Position numbers and translations under genes: made by a program
The notes under the pieces: model-generated
Told to the model about the DNA's origin: nothing
What the model saw: the letters and a program-made list of their open reading frames with translations, nothing else
The model's database searches: none
Part shown: positions 9,103-17,800 of the stretch, piece after piece
Position numbering within the stretch: position 1 is the first letter of the stretch
How the letters are laid out: each line of letters begins with the position of its first letter
Assembly: GCA_027577415.1 (NCBI GenBank)
Contig: JANBQS010000413.1
Location: 1-18,606, forward strand
Source: Coemansia sp. RSA 922
Taxonomy: Eukaryota > Kickxellomycota > Kickxellomycetes > Kickxellales > Kickxellaceae
Direction: 5' to 3'
Length of the DNA stretch: 18,606 nt

Positions 9103-9657
9103 TTATGCAAACATATAAATGTGAGCGGCTACATCTTTAACTAGCCACTGGAGTCCGTCAAGAAGATTTTCACCAGTTACTGCGCTACAAGCCTTGATTG
9201 CCCAGTGGTGCGTGACGAGTTGGTCGAGCTGCATGGCACTTTGGATCTCGCTCTCACTTAGCGCTCCAGCAATGTCCTGCTTGTTGGCAAGTACTAATAG
9301 TGAAGCGCCGGCCAAGCGATCCTCCTTTAGCAAAGACGAGAGCTCTAGAGCGCAGTCAGCCATACGCTCTCGATCGGCTGAATCAACAACCCAAATAATA
9401 CCATCAGTTTGCTCAAAATAGTTGCGCCAGTAGGGCCGGATTGTGCGTTGCCCGCCAACATCCCAAAAATTCAGCTTGTATCCATCAAAGTCGAGCGTCG
9501 TTATGTTAAATCCAAGCGTTGGTGATACTGTGTCTATGCTTTCGCCGTTCATGCGCTTCATTATTGTTGTCTTGCCCGCGTTGTCCAGGCCTAACACCAA
9601 AATACGCATCTCCTTTTCCTTTTCGCGCAGCTTTCTAATTATTGACAATAGGCCCAT
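9103..9657 (-). CDS. ARL2: ADP-ribosylation factor-like GTPase 2 (ARL2/Alp41/Cin4)
   Basis: ARL2 is a small GTPase that works with tubulin cofactors C, D and E in assembling alpha/beta-tubulin dimers. The product has 184 residues, the same length as animal ARL2. Visible motifs are the P-loop GLDNAGKT (23-30), switch I threonine in SPTLGFN (45-51), WDVGGQ (65-70), NKQD (125-128) and CSAVTGEN (157-164). The N terminus [16 protein letters not shown] matches the ARL2 amphipathic helix; Gly2 is present, although family members are generally not myristoylated. The ATG at 9657 has A at -3 and G at +4. The gene has no intron. A dispersed repeat core lies 80-99 bp upstream of the ATG. Confidence 0.96.
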   Translation of the reverse strand: MGLLSIIRKLREKEKEMRILVLGLDNAGKTTIMKRMNGESIDTVSPTLGFNITTLDFDGYKLNFWDVGGQRTIRPYWRNYFEQTDGIIWVVDSADRERMADCALELSSLLKEDRLAGASLLVLANKQDIAGALSESEIQSAMQLDQLVTHHWAIKACSAVTGENLLDGLQWLVKDVAAHIYMFA

Positions 9658-9736
9658 GATCCAAATGTTGATAGAGTGAAAGATAACGAGGTTGTAGTTG
9701 GGTGTGGTTGGTTGTCATAACAATGGTAATGCCAGC

Positions 9737-9756
9737 GTATTGGAGCCCTGTATGGG
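9737..9756 (-). repeat. second copy of the dispersed repeat core
   Basis: Read on the minus strand this is CCCATACAGGGCTCCAATAC, identical at 19 of 20 positions to 5956-5975 on the plus strand. Similarity continues more weakly downstream of the core. It lies just upstream of the ARL2-type gene, probably in its 5' UTR or promoter. Confidence 0.6.
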
Positions 9757-9852
9757 TCTCACCTTTCAGACCTCCATTTGTACAGAAATCTTCTACAGGT
9801 TGTCAAACTATTCACAGACTTTTTTTTAATGAAAAATTGGCAATGTCAAAAG

Positions 9853-10335
9853 TCATTGCGGCTGCTTGGGAGTATCTTTCCAGTTGGCTATTTTCTTCAT
9901 GGTCTTGTTGATGATATCGAGCAGATCCTTTGAAACTTTCTCCCATTCCTGTGAGCGCATCTCAAATGGATCAATATCATTGGTACTGTCGTCGTTGGCA
10001 GGTGTGGACTAAAGTCTTGTTTTCAAAAATGCTGCCATGTAAAGAGGGAGGGGCACTCCTTGCTAGTGTGCTCCAGAAAGCCCAAAAAAGAGATGTTCTT
10101 GGCAGCTTTCATGTCACGGTTGACAGTAATGCCTCAGTTGGGATTGGAACGCTGCATCCGGGTTCCAGGCAATGAAAGAGGGAGGAGAAGCCATAGACGT
10201 AACACACGACAGAGCATCCAGTCTCAGTCACACCAAATAGTCAAATAGCGATGACATTGCAAGCCCTTCAATTTGGCCTGTTATTGTTGACGCTATTCGT
10301 GATTTGATCTCTTGATGACGAGCATAATCTGCCAT
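9853..10335 (-). CDS. small two-exon gene, 85-residue protein of unknown function
   Basis: Exon 1 (10335..10234) starts at an ATG in an excellent context (AAA-ATG-G) and encodes 34 residues beginning MADYARHQEIKSRIAS. A GTGTGA donor opens a 225-nt intron (10233..10009) ending in GACTTTAG. Exon 2 (10008..9853) continues in frame for 51 residues, including DIDPFEMRSQEWEKVSKDLL and a C-terminal helix KTMKKIANWKD, then TGA. The product is small, charged and predicted mostly helical; I recognise no family. Exon 2 has clear coding character and no other start. The intron lacks a canonical branch site close to the acceptor, which weakens the exact junction. It is divergent from the 370-residue gene and in tandem with ARL2. 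Confidence 0.55.
10023..10169 (-). pseudogene. Fanzor (TnpB-like nuclease) C-terminal relic
   Basis: Read on the minus strand this frame gives RSNPN, an in-frame TGA, then GITVNRDMKAAKNI and a tail ending near CPSLF before a second stop. TnpB and Fanzor proteins end with a zinc knuckle and the third RuvC motif in the pattern CG-x4-RD-x-NAA-x-NI. Here the TGA stands exactly where the knuckle cysteine is expected (one base from TGC/TGT), the RD holds the RuvC-III aspartate, and NAA reads KAA. No RuvC-I or RuvC-II part is visible nearby, so this is a fragment. It lies wholly inside the intron of the 85-residue gene, same strand. Confidence 0.58.
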
Positions 10336-10416
10336 TTTAAGCTTCTTGCGGAGGGTTTGGCTGGCTCAGCTTTTACTCTATTATTTTGTGAATTCATCTA
10401 TTTATTTTTTCAGCGT
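10336..10416. promoter_or_regulatory. 81-bp divergent promoter region
   Basis: This gap separates the ATG of the minus-strand 85-residue gene from the ATG of the plus-strand 370-residue gene. It is T-rich near the plus gene (TTTATTTTTTCAG just before it, which also resembles a 3' splice acceptor). No TATA box is evident. Confidence 0.4.
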
Positions 10417-11529
10417 ATGTCAAAGCCAACCGCCACCGAGGAGAACGCCGCAGAGGACAGTGGGCAACATGACCCAGCCGGCTCAGAGACGGCCGGACTG
10501 GTTCAAGGGTTAGCCAACACCGCGCAAACTATGAGCTCGTCACTTCAAAGCATGCAGCAGGCGCTAATTGGCAACATGCAGCAGGCCGCACAAATGACCA
10601 TGTCGATGAACATGATGATGGAGGAGCTCGTTAAGCGAGCGGTGCAAGTAGGCGTACATACCGAGCGACTGCAGCTACCACAAGACCTGTCCTCGTCGCC
10701 AGACGCCGCTGCCACTAACTATCGACCTCGGTATCGCTGTGCCCTACGCGTCACTATTAGCAACAAGTCACCTATTCCACTGCTGAAAATGACGACCAAG
10801 CTGTGGTTCTCTAAAAGGATACCATTGCAGACATCTAACACAGCCGTTTCTGTTCTCTCAGAGGCACATGGTCTAACTGATGGGAGTCAGATAGAGATAT
10901 TGCCTCTGAACAAGCGCTCGAGCAAAAAGCCGATCACATCCGAGGACAACGATCCGTACTTGTTGGTATTTAGCGAAACTCGAGGAGCACTGCCCGAGTC
11001 CCTCGACACTAATGTTGAGCCGCTTGTACAGGGGTCGCTGGGGTCATCCGCCTATTTGCCCAGTGGTGCCACAGCTAATGCCATCCTTGAGCTTTCCGTC
11101 AGCGCGCTTGAGCAGCTGAATGGCGCCATTTCGATAGAGTTCGCCAGCCCAGGGACTGGAGGGACGCTCTCAGTTGCCCATCGATTTGGAATCCGCCTGT
11201 TGCACCTGGTTGACTGCAACTATGTTGCCGCAGTCGAAGCTGCCCCAACCGTTTTGACACGTCAGCTGGATAAGTTGACTGGAATTCCTGCAGTCATTGT
11301 CGACATTGGCCGCATTCGAGAGGTCTTTGCCGTGCCGCCAGCTGATGGTATCGCGCCAGGCGCGCTGTTGCTCTTCGACCTGTGTCCTGCTGACTGCACG
11401 ATTGGGCTTCAGATTGGCAGCATATCACATGATTCGCAGTCAGCGGTGTGTGAGTGGGTATCATCGATTGGCGACAACCAGACCTTGCTTTCCCTCGTGC
11501 CTCTGCTTGCAGAAGAATTGAATATGTAG
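10417..11529 (+). CDS. unrecognised protein: Met/Gln-rich helix plus predicted beta domain
   Basis: The protein has 370 residues from the ATG at 10417. Residues 1-25 are acidic and probably disordered. About 28-85 form a long Met/Gln/Ser-rich amphipathic stretch (SSSLQSMQQALIGNMQQAAQ and on) likely to be a coiled coil. From about 101 to 265 alternating hydrophobic strands (RYRCALRVTISNKSPIPLL, TKLWFSKRIPL, NAILELSVS, RFGIRLLHLVDC) suggest a beta-sandwich. The C terminus (about 290-370) is again beta-rich. The frame is open upstream to an ATG at 10315, which would add a hydrophobic N terminus read through a poly-T tract; I prefer 10417 because the divergent gene starts at 10335. A TTTTTTCAG just before the ATG may instead mark a splice acceptor, with an unseen first exon. 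I assign no function. Confidence 0.75.
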   Translation: MSKPTATEENAAEDSGQHDPAGSETAGLVQGLANTAQTMSSSLQSMQQALIGNMQQAAQMTMSMNMMMEELVKRAVQVGVHTERLQLPQDLSSSPDAAATNYRPRYRCALRVTISNKSPIPLLKMTTKLWFSKRIPLQTSNTAVSVLSEAHGLTDGSQIEILPLNKRSSKKPITSEDNDPYLLVFSETRGALPESLDTNVEPLVQGSLGSSAYLPSGATANAILELSVSALEQLNGAISIEFASPGTGGTLSVAHRFGIRLLHLVDCNYVAAVEAAPTVLTRQLDKLTGIPAVIVDIGRIREVFAVPPADGIAPGALLLFDLCPADCTIGLQIGSISHDSQSAVCEWVSSIGDNQTLLSLVPLLAEELNM

Positions 11530-11835
11530 TACTCAGTCAGGCTATATTGCTCCTCGCAAACAACGCACGGATAAGACGGGGCCTACTGGCAATGCTCGAT
11601 TTCAGATAATCCTGTTTAAAAGGCTTGTCATTGTAGCAAAAAAAAAAAAGAGCTAGAGCACGTGTGCAAGAGCAAGCAATCCTCCCTTGAGACTTTATTC
11701 CTAGCGAGCACCTATTAATTTGTTTCAGAAAAATGTATAAATAGTGTCTGGGCACAGCCGTGGTGTTGGAGGTCCGCACAGAAATCCTTCTCTTCTACAT
11801 CACATCTGCCTCTACTTACTAAAAAAAGGAAAACA
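11530..11835 (+). promoter_or_regulatory. promoter region of the first small paralogue: E-box and TATA box
   Basis: The region contains CACGTG at 11659-11664 and a consensus TATA box, TATAAATA, at 11736-11743, 100 bp before the ATG at 11836. A leader rich in C, T and A follows. CACGTG is the core site of bHLH factors such as Cbf1/Pho4/MYC types; whether it is bound here is unknown. A run of 11 or more A residues lies near 11638-11649. No gene is seen. Confidence 0.6.
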
Positions 11836-12192
11836 ATGGCTATCACTTACAATATCGCCTACGTATACTTTTGTCTAGAATCTACCGTTGTGATGGACGA
11901 ATTCAAATCAAGGGGTAAAATCGACATTAAAGACATTAAGAACTTTTACATGACGAGTGGAAGGGCCTTCCACGAGGTAGGCGAATATGAGCTGCATGGG
12001 TGGAACTCTGATAGAACGAGGATAATTAACGACGAATCATTGAAGCTGGAAAGCGGTGCGCGTATTATATTTGTTGCAAAAGAGTATGCAATTGGCGACT
12101 ATAACCAGAAAACCATTGACAATACTAAGACCAGGGACATCTACGAGAGCAATGGAGGCACATTCCACTCAACCATGAACTGCTACCGCTGA
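11836..12192 (+). CDS. small protein of unknown function, paralogue 1
   Basis: This 118-residue protein starts at an ATG in a strong context (ACA-ATG-G). I recognise no family. It has alternating beta-like strands (YNIAYVYFCLES, EYELHGWNSD, GARIIFVAKEY), a helix-prone IDIKDIKNFYM segment, and two cysteines, one in YFC near the N terminus and one in the last residues (NCYR). There is no signal peptide or membrane segment. The neighbour at 12744-13103 is nearly the same length with the same order of features and appears to be a diverged paralogue. Base composition is more AT-rich than in the long genes of the window. A clear TATA box lies 100 bp upstream, which suggests regulated or strong expression. 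Confidence 0.75.
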   Translation: MAITYNIAYVYFCLESTVVMDEFKSRGKIDIKDIKNFYMTSGRAFHEVGEYELHGWNSDRTRIINDESLKLESGARIIFVAKEYAIGDYNQKTIDNTKTRDIYESNGGTFHSTMNCYR

Positions 12193-12743
12193 TCATAAGG
12201 ATAATAAGTTCAATCTATTTCGGGGAATACTCTGCATTGAGTTCAAATGGTCGCGCTTTTGGCTATTACCAAGGTATCTGAATTGAAATACTCGTTGCTG
12301 CCAATTGTGAATAAAAAGGAATTAAACAACATCATGTGACTGAGTGCACATGTCCTCCTCCCTGTCATTGTCCACACGTGACACCAGTGCTGCCCTTTCC
12401 CCTTGCAACTATCAACGTAAATCAACGAGAAAAGAGCAGACCAGTTGATTTAAATACACGTGTTCTGGCATGTGCCCACACGTTTTTTTTTTCTTCTTTG
12501 TGTGGTCATTTGTCAGTGTCCTATTTAGTATGTTTTCCCCCCCTATTACAATAGAAATCGAAAGCAGAAACACTTTAAAAACACATGGCCTATGCCATCA
12601 CCTGCATCTATCACAAATCACGTCGGTTTTCAAGCGTCAGTTGATTGGGGTTGCCAACTATAAAAAGTTGGACATTTCCCCCCAGATATTATTGGAAGGG
12701 GGCATTATTCTTCATAGCTATTTACTTCAAGCACTCTTCAATA
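12193..12743 (+). promoter_or_regulatory. promoter region of the second small paralogue: E-boxes and TATA in an inverted repeat
   Basis: CACGTG occurs at 12375-12380 and 12457-12462, and TATAAAAA at 12659-12666, 85 bp before the ATG at 12744. The TATA sequence overlaps a perfect inverted repeat, CCAACT-ATAAAA-AGTTGG (12654-12671). No gene is supported: an open frame on from about 12645 is the in-frame extension of the next gene without an ATG. Confidence 0.55.
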
Positions 12744-13103
12744 ATGACCGACTCTGAATTTAAAGCCAATGTCTTCTTTTGCCAGCAAGGAGCGGCCTAC
12801 CATGATGTCTTCGTATCAACTAAAGTGATACCACTGGAAAAGATTACCAGTGCGTACATGTTGGTTAGCCAACCTCTTCACAAGTACCGCGATTATAAAC
12901 TATACGCGTCCGTGGATGGCGAGAAACTAGTGGGTGAGCCAGAAGCAAATTCTGATAGTTCTAAGTGGAGTTTTCTAGTGTATTCCAGCGACAACTTTGT
13001 GGAATCAGCTGACTTTAACAGCACCTTGACTGAAGCCAAGTTGAACGAGCGCAAAACGTTTAGAGAGAACAGTGGTGCCTTCATCTGTGATAACTACGTC
13101 TAG
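12744..13103 (+). CDS. small protein of unknown function, paralogue 2
   Basis: This 119-residue protein starts at the ATG at 12744 (A at -3); the frame is open further upstream but without an ATG and across the TATA box. It resembles the 118-residue neighbour: NVFFC against YVYFC near the N terminus, IPLEKITSAYM against IDIKDIKNFYM, DYKLYAS against EYELHGW, and a C-terminal cysteine and tyrosine (ICDNYV against NCYR). Similarity is low, so paralogy is inferred from aligned pattern, length and tandem position. No signal peptide is present. A beta-rich fold, perhaps ubiquitin-like or crystallin-like, is possible but unproven. Confidence 0.75.
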   Translation: MTDSEFKANVFFCQQGAAYHDVFVSTKVIPLEKITSAYMLVSQPLHKYRDYKLYASVDGEKLVGEPEANSDSSKWSFLVYSSDNFVESADFNSTLTEAKLNERKTFRENSGAFICDNYV

Positions 13104-13399
13104 TACATCTGTTACATAGCCATTGTATGTGACGTAGCACTGACTAACGTTGATGATCACAGTATGTCTCACTAGTATTTATACGTTTATCCCATTCAGC
13201 ACTAGTCTGAGGAATCGGGGAGTTTTCTCTTTTATCTTTTCAGAATTTATTGTTTTAACGCTTAAAAATTCTACTCTTGTAACAACATCCCAACATATTT
13301 ATCAGTCATGTTATAGCAGTTTGTAAATTGGGGTAACCAAAACACACCATGGAATGCCGACAATGGCAGGAGGTCAAAGACAAGGAAGAAACTGCCTGT

Positions 13400-13482
13400 T
13401 ATCCACTCAAGGAAGAACCAGACATAGTTAACCATTGCCAAAAATAGCATTATCTGACTATCCAACCAAGGAAGTGCCAGAC
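13400..13482 (+). repeat. imperfect 24-bp direct repeat
   Basis: Segments 13400-13423 and 13459-13482 match at 20 of 24 positions; both contain CAAGGAAG and end in CCAGAC. A further CAAGGAAG occurs at 13381. The repeat may be a decayed coding or structural element; its function is unknown. Confidence 0.6.
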
Positions 13483-14027
13483 GCCGCTACCACAACTAAC
13501 AAAAGTATTACCACAGGGTCGTCAAACTAGTTGAGGAGAGCTGCTTCCTACTTCAATCCCGCCAAGTCCCTTTGTCCCTGCGACAAACCCATGCCCCTAC
13601 AAGGAGGCTCTTTTTGGACGCTAGACCAGAAATACAGAACGAATCTGCACAACTGTATACGCCACTTATAGTGCTATAAAGTGAATTCAGGAAAAATCCA
13701 AAAACACACGCACAAATCCAACCAAACAACAGCAGTTCTTCTGTCAGTACTCTTGACCTACAACAGACAAACACACACGTACACAACTACTGTTAGTAAC
13801 CATATTCACACATACATCCAAAAACAACAACCACACACAGGTCAAAAAAGATCCCAGATACTTGGCAAATTCAGTCCAAAAAGACAAAGTACAAATACAC
13901 AAAGTATAAAATAACAAGAGAAAATGAGAGGATGAAAGGAATAATACAACAGCAGCAGCAAACACATGCCTTTATTATACCAGTCTCGCTCTCTACCCTT
14001 ACCCCTTCCCCTTTCAGAGACACACGC

Positions 14028-14051
14028 TCATGATAGATATCATGATAGATA
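14028..14051 (+). repeat. tandem duplication of a 12-bp unit
   Basis: TCATGATAGATA is repeated twice exactly, head to tail. It is a simple tandem duplication in the spacer. Confidence 0.85.
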
Positions 14052-14550
14052 ACATTCAGATAATATCACAGACATGGAAATGTATTCTCACCAATCATTT
14101 TCACAATCACCCTTCTTATCAGGACAGATAAATATATTGTGATTCATTTTATGGCATCTAGATATATGGATGCCTGAGCAGACCCTATGGCAGACCAAAC
14201 AGGCAAGCTGTCACCATTGTTGTTTCTCTCGTTTGCTCAGGTGCGCATAGTGCTGTACTAACCGGATATGACCTCACTCCGATCATCGCACTACTGCCCG
14301 TCCTCCTTTGCCAGACCATTGTCTGCCGGTACGGAACAGCAGCCTTGGTAGATACCTCCTTCTTACTTTTACAACCCCTTTATTTAATACAGTCGATAAC
14401 TATTCGACAACCGCCTAAAGGGCTTTTCTAATCGACGCCGCTGGCAGGCCCAAGAAGCCCCTGCCAACAGTCGTAGTTGAAATTTGTATGGGTGCTAGCT
14501 GTGGTCCTAGTGCTGTTTGGGGTTTTAGTGGCGCAAGCTTTAAGCACATA

Positions 14551-14556
14551 TTTATT
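14551..14556 (-). promoter_or_regulatory. candidate polyadenylation signal AATAAA for the MSH1 transcript
   Basis: On the minus strand AATAAA lies about 31 nt past the TGA at 14589-14587, but 280 nt past the MSH1 TAG at 14838-14836. This spacing fits the view that the transcript includes the additional 3' exon. Confidence 0.45.
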
Positions 14557-14586
14557 GTGTTTGATTAAAATGAAATAAAGAACGGT

Positions 14587-14839
14587 TCATGCCACAATGG
14601 GCGGATTGCCGGGTGCAGCCGGGATGTTGGTGTCATCGTCCGGAGCTGACTGCTGGTGATACTGAATAATGTGATGTAGGCAACCGGCCACTGGTTGCGA
14701 TTCGTTTGTAAATGAGATCTTCCCATCAAGATGAGTGTGTTGGAACGCCAACACTGGGTTCGGCGGGGTATGCCATCGTGGCATATGTCTTCGGCCCATG
14801 GGCAATTCAGTTAGTTCTACAAATATAAATAAATGCTAC
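14587..14839 (-). other. possible intron and extra C-terminal exon of MSH1
   Basis: The last MSH1 codon overlaps a GTAGCA donor (AA|GTAG at 14839). A 51-nt intron (14839..14789) would contain the textbook branch site AACTAAC (around 14816-14810) and end in CCGAAG. Splicing removes the TAG and joins in frame to 14788..14587, which is open for 66 residues (starting HMPRWHTPPN) to a TGA. The resulting tail is Pro/His-rich and of unknown function. The alternative is that MSH1 ends at the TAG and this is 3' UTR. Confidence 0.42.
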
Positions 14840-17800
14840 TTATATGGAGAAAGTGCCAGCCTGGATGCAGCAAAATCCCGGGCAGTGGCCAGAACCTCCT
14901 TTGGGATCCCAGCTATTTGAGCGACGTACAGAGCATGCGATTTGTCGCAAATACCAGGCTTAACCTTGTGCAAAAAGGCAAATCCGCCTTGTCCGTCCTC
15001 ATAAATGGCAGTTTGCAGTGGTTGGATAGCACTCAGCTCGGGCACCACATGTGGCACCAATTCATGGTAATGAGTTGCAAATATCGCCTTACATCTGGTG
15101 CGATCATGTAGGTACCGAAGGGTCGCGTAGGCGACAGAGATCCCGTCCACAGTCGATGTCCCGCGGCCAATCTCGTCAAGGATAACAAGCGAGTTTGCAG
15201 TAGCATGTTTGAGTATATCGGCCGTTTCGCTCATCTCCACCATAAACGTCGACTGATCCAGAGCCAAGTTGTCGCGAGCCCCGATGCGCGAATAAATAGC
15301 GTCAAATATACGGAGCTGTGCATCGTCCGCAGGCACAAAACTGCCCACTTGCGCCAAAATTGATATCAGCGCGGTTTGACGCAGGAATGTGCTCTTGCCA
15401 CCCATGTTTGGTCCCGTCAGCAGCAAGACTCGCCTGTCAATATTGCTAAACGTGCAGTCATTTCCTACATACTGGCGGTTGGAGGCCAGCAACTGCGATT
15501 CAACGACAGGATGCCGGCCATTCACTATAGCATGCATGTCACCCTCGGCACCGTCCTTAAGAGACTCGGATGTCGACACAAAGCGTGGCCGCACATACTG
15601 GCGAGCAGACGCCAGAAGCGACATTGAGATGGCCACATCAAGGTCGGCCAGTACCTTGCTATTTGTCCGAATCGAGGCACTGGCCTCGAGCACATTATCT
15701 CTCAACTCCTCAAACACGCGCATCTCCTCGGCCTGAATAGTGCTCTTCAACATCTCGATTTCGGACAGCAGATATGTCCACTGGTTGTTCTCATAGCGCA
15801 CCTTGCTCTTTAGCGACTGGATCATGCGGAACTCGGTGCTGTCAGCTAGCCGTTCTGAATCTCGCTTGGACACCTCGATAAAATGACCCAATGCTGGTAT
15901 GGTGTCCAGCCGCAGCGACGAGCACTTGAACTGCATTTGCCAATGTAACTGCAGTTGCTTACGCTCGAGATCCTTGGCCAAGAGCTGTCGGTGAAGGTTG
16001 GTGATTCGGTCGCTGCAGTCTGGTCGGAGAAAGCCAAACACGCGCACATCTCGCTCAGCGTCTCTGCGAATCTTGGTGTCAATGTCTCGTACCAAGGACT
16101 CTAACGAGAGCAAGGCTAGCTCCTTGCGTCGGACAATATCAAGTGTCGCGGGATAAAGTCGGCGCGATATAGTACTGCGCCTCCTTGCTGACCAACCACT
16201 CAATGTTGCGCTATTATCGGTTACCGCTGGATCAGATAGACGGTCTTCCCAGCTGTCGTCTTTACTGGTATCCAAGTGCGCCCTCAAGATAGCCTTAATC
16301 TTGGATACCTCGCCCAATGTGCGCGCAATGTCCAACAAGTCGTGGGGACCGCCGCAGTTGAGCGATAACTTGTTGACGGCGCGTTCCACATCGCCAATAT
16401 TATCCAGACGCTCGTAGATCTGGTCACGAACCCTTGTGCTAAAGTTAAAAAACTCCACCAAATCGAGTCGCTGCTCGATAATGCCGATTTCGGTGGATGG
16501 AGCAGTCAGGCGCTTGGCCAAAAGTCTGCCTCCAGCGCTAGTCTTTGTACGATCAATCTCGCTGAGCAAAGTATGTTCGGAGTTGCCACGCTCGCCACCG
16601 TTAGAGGGCTGCAATAACTCTAGGGCTTGGATAGTAGCAGCGCTCATTCGCATATGTCCCTCGACACGGTAGCGCTTGGGAGGTTGTAATGGCGGAAGTA
16701 GCCCCAACTGCGTGTCCAGGATGTAGTTCAGCAGCGCATACGATGCAGCTTGCTCGCCGCTGGATAGCTCTGTTGACTCGAGCAGAATGTGCTCTGGCGA
16801 CGAGATCAGTCTCGCTGATGGCGCTGATATAGGGCAATGCGCGCTCGGGCCGTTGGTGGTGTTGTCCCTAGCTCCCGATGGATTGCTTGCGAGCAAATTC
16901 GGTCCCAGTGGCGAGCTTCGGCAGTAGAAGGACTCTGATAGTACGTTAGTGATCAGGGGCTGCGTAGAAGTCGATGCTGATGTCGGATAGACCGAGGATA
17001 GGACCTGACGAATAGTACCATTGTCCTTGTCAATGAGTATCTCTTTGGGACGAATTCGAGCCAGATCAGCGCTTAGTGAGTCGGCGGAGCTGATGCAAGT
17101 CATGAAATCGCCAGTCGCCAAGTCAAGCCAGGCCAAGCAAAGCGCAGTATCGTCCTCGCTAGTAGCGGAGCGGTCTTGTATATGAGAGTCTAGTACGGGC
17201 ATCGGTGGGATCGTGGGTGCTTCTGGCAGGAGCACGCTGCTTGGGTCAAACTGCAGCGGTCGTGGCGGCTTCATAATCAATGATTCGCTCTTTGGCGGGC
17301 GTCCTGGTCGTCGCTTGGGTTGTTCCAGCTGTTGCTCAGGTTCCAGTTGCTGTTGCCATTCTCTGCGCGCGGTGGCCAATATACGGGCATTTGACTCACG
17401 GTACCGCTCCTCCAATAATGCCTTTTCCCGTCGCCACAGAGTAAGCCTCGCTTGATACTCGATTTGTCGCCGATCCAACTGAGCAATAGACAAAATGTAG
17501 TTGTGCACTCTGGTGTCGGCCAAGCATTGGTCGTCAATCAGCGTCCCTGGAGTAATGATTCTCGTAACTTTTCTCGTAAACGACCTGCGCATAGGCTCTT
17601 GAAACTGCTCGCACAACGCAACGCTCAGTCCATGGCGCACTACCAAGATCTCGACATAGCGCAGTAGGGATCGGGCGGGGAAACCAGTAAACCGCACGGA
17701 GCCAGCTCGGAACTTTTTGTCGACTACTTGGAGCCCCAAAATGTGTCCTCCGATGTCGTCTGCTTGGTCAAAGTACAGCTCGTAAAAGTCGCCTACACGG

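Larger units (their letters stand above)
13104..14586. other. AT-rich, low-complexity intergenic region
   Basis: I find no supported gene here. Contents seen are an imperfect 24-bp direct repeat (13400-13423 and 13459-13482, 20 of 24 matching), a 32-codon frame in perfect context at 13349-13447, a CA- and A-rich stretch at about 13680-13960 whose antisense gives artificial hydrophobic frames, an exact tandem 12-bp repeat TCATGATAGATA at 14028-14051, and overlapping open frames on both strands at about 14162-14431 with no start or domain. A minus-strand AATAAA lies at 14556-14551. Confidence 0.5.

Noticed and set aside
13553..13965. Leucine/cysteine-rich minus-strand frames
   Set aside because: They are artefacts of a CA- and A-rich low-complexity plus strand.
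14162..14431. About 90-codon plus-strand hydrophobic frame and a 63-codon antisense frame
   Set aside because: Neither has an ATG start, splice partners or a domain; open frames of this size are expected by chance in this much sequence.
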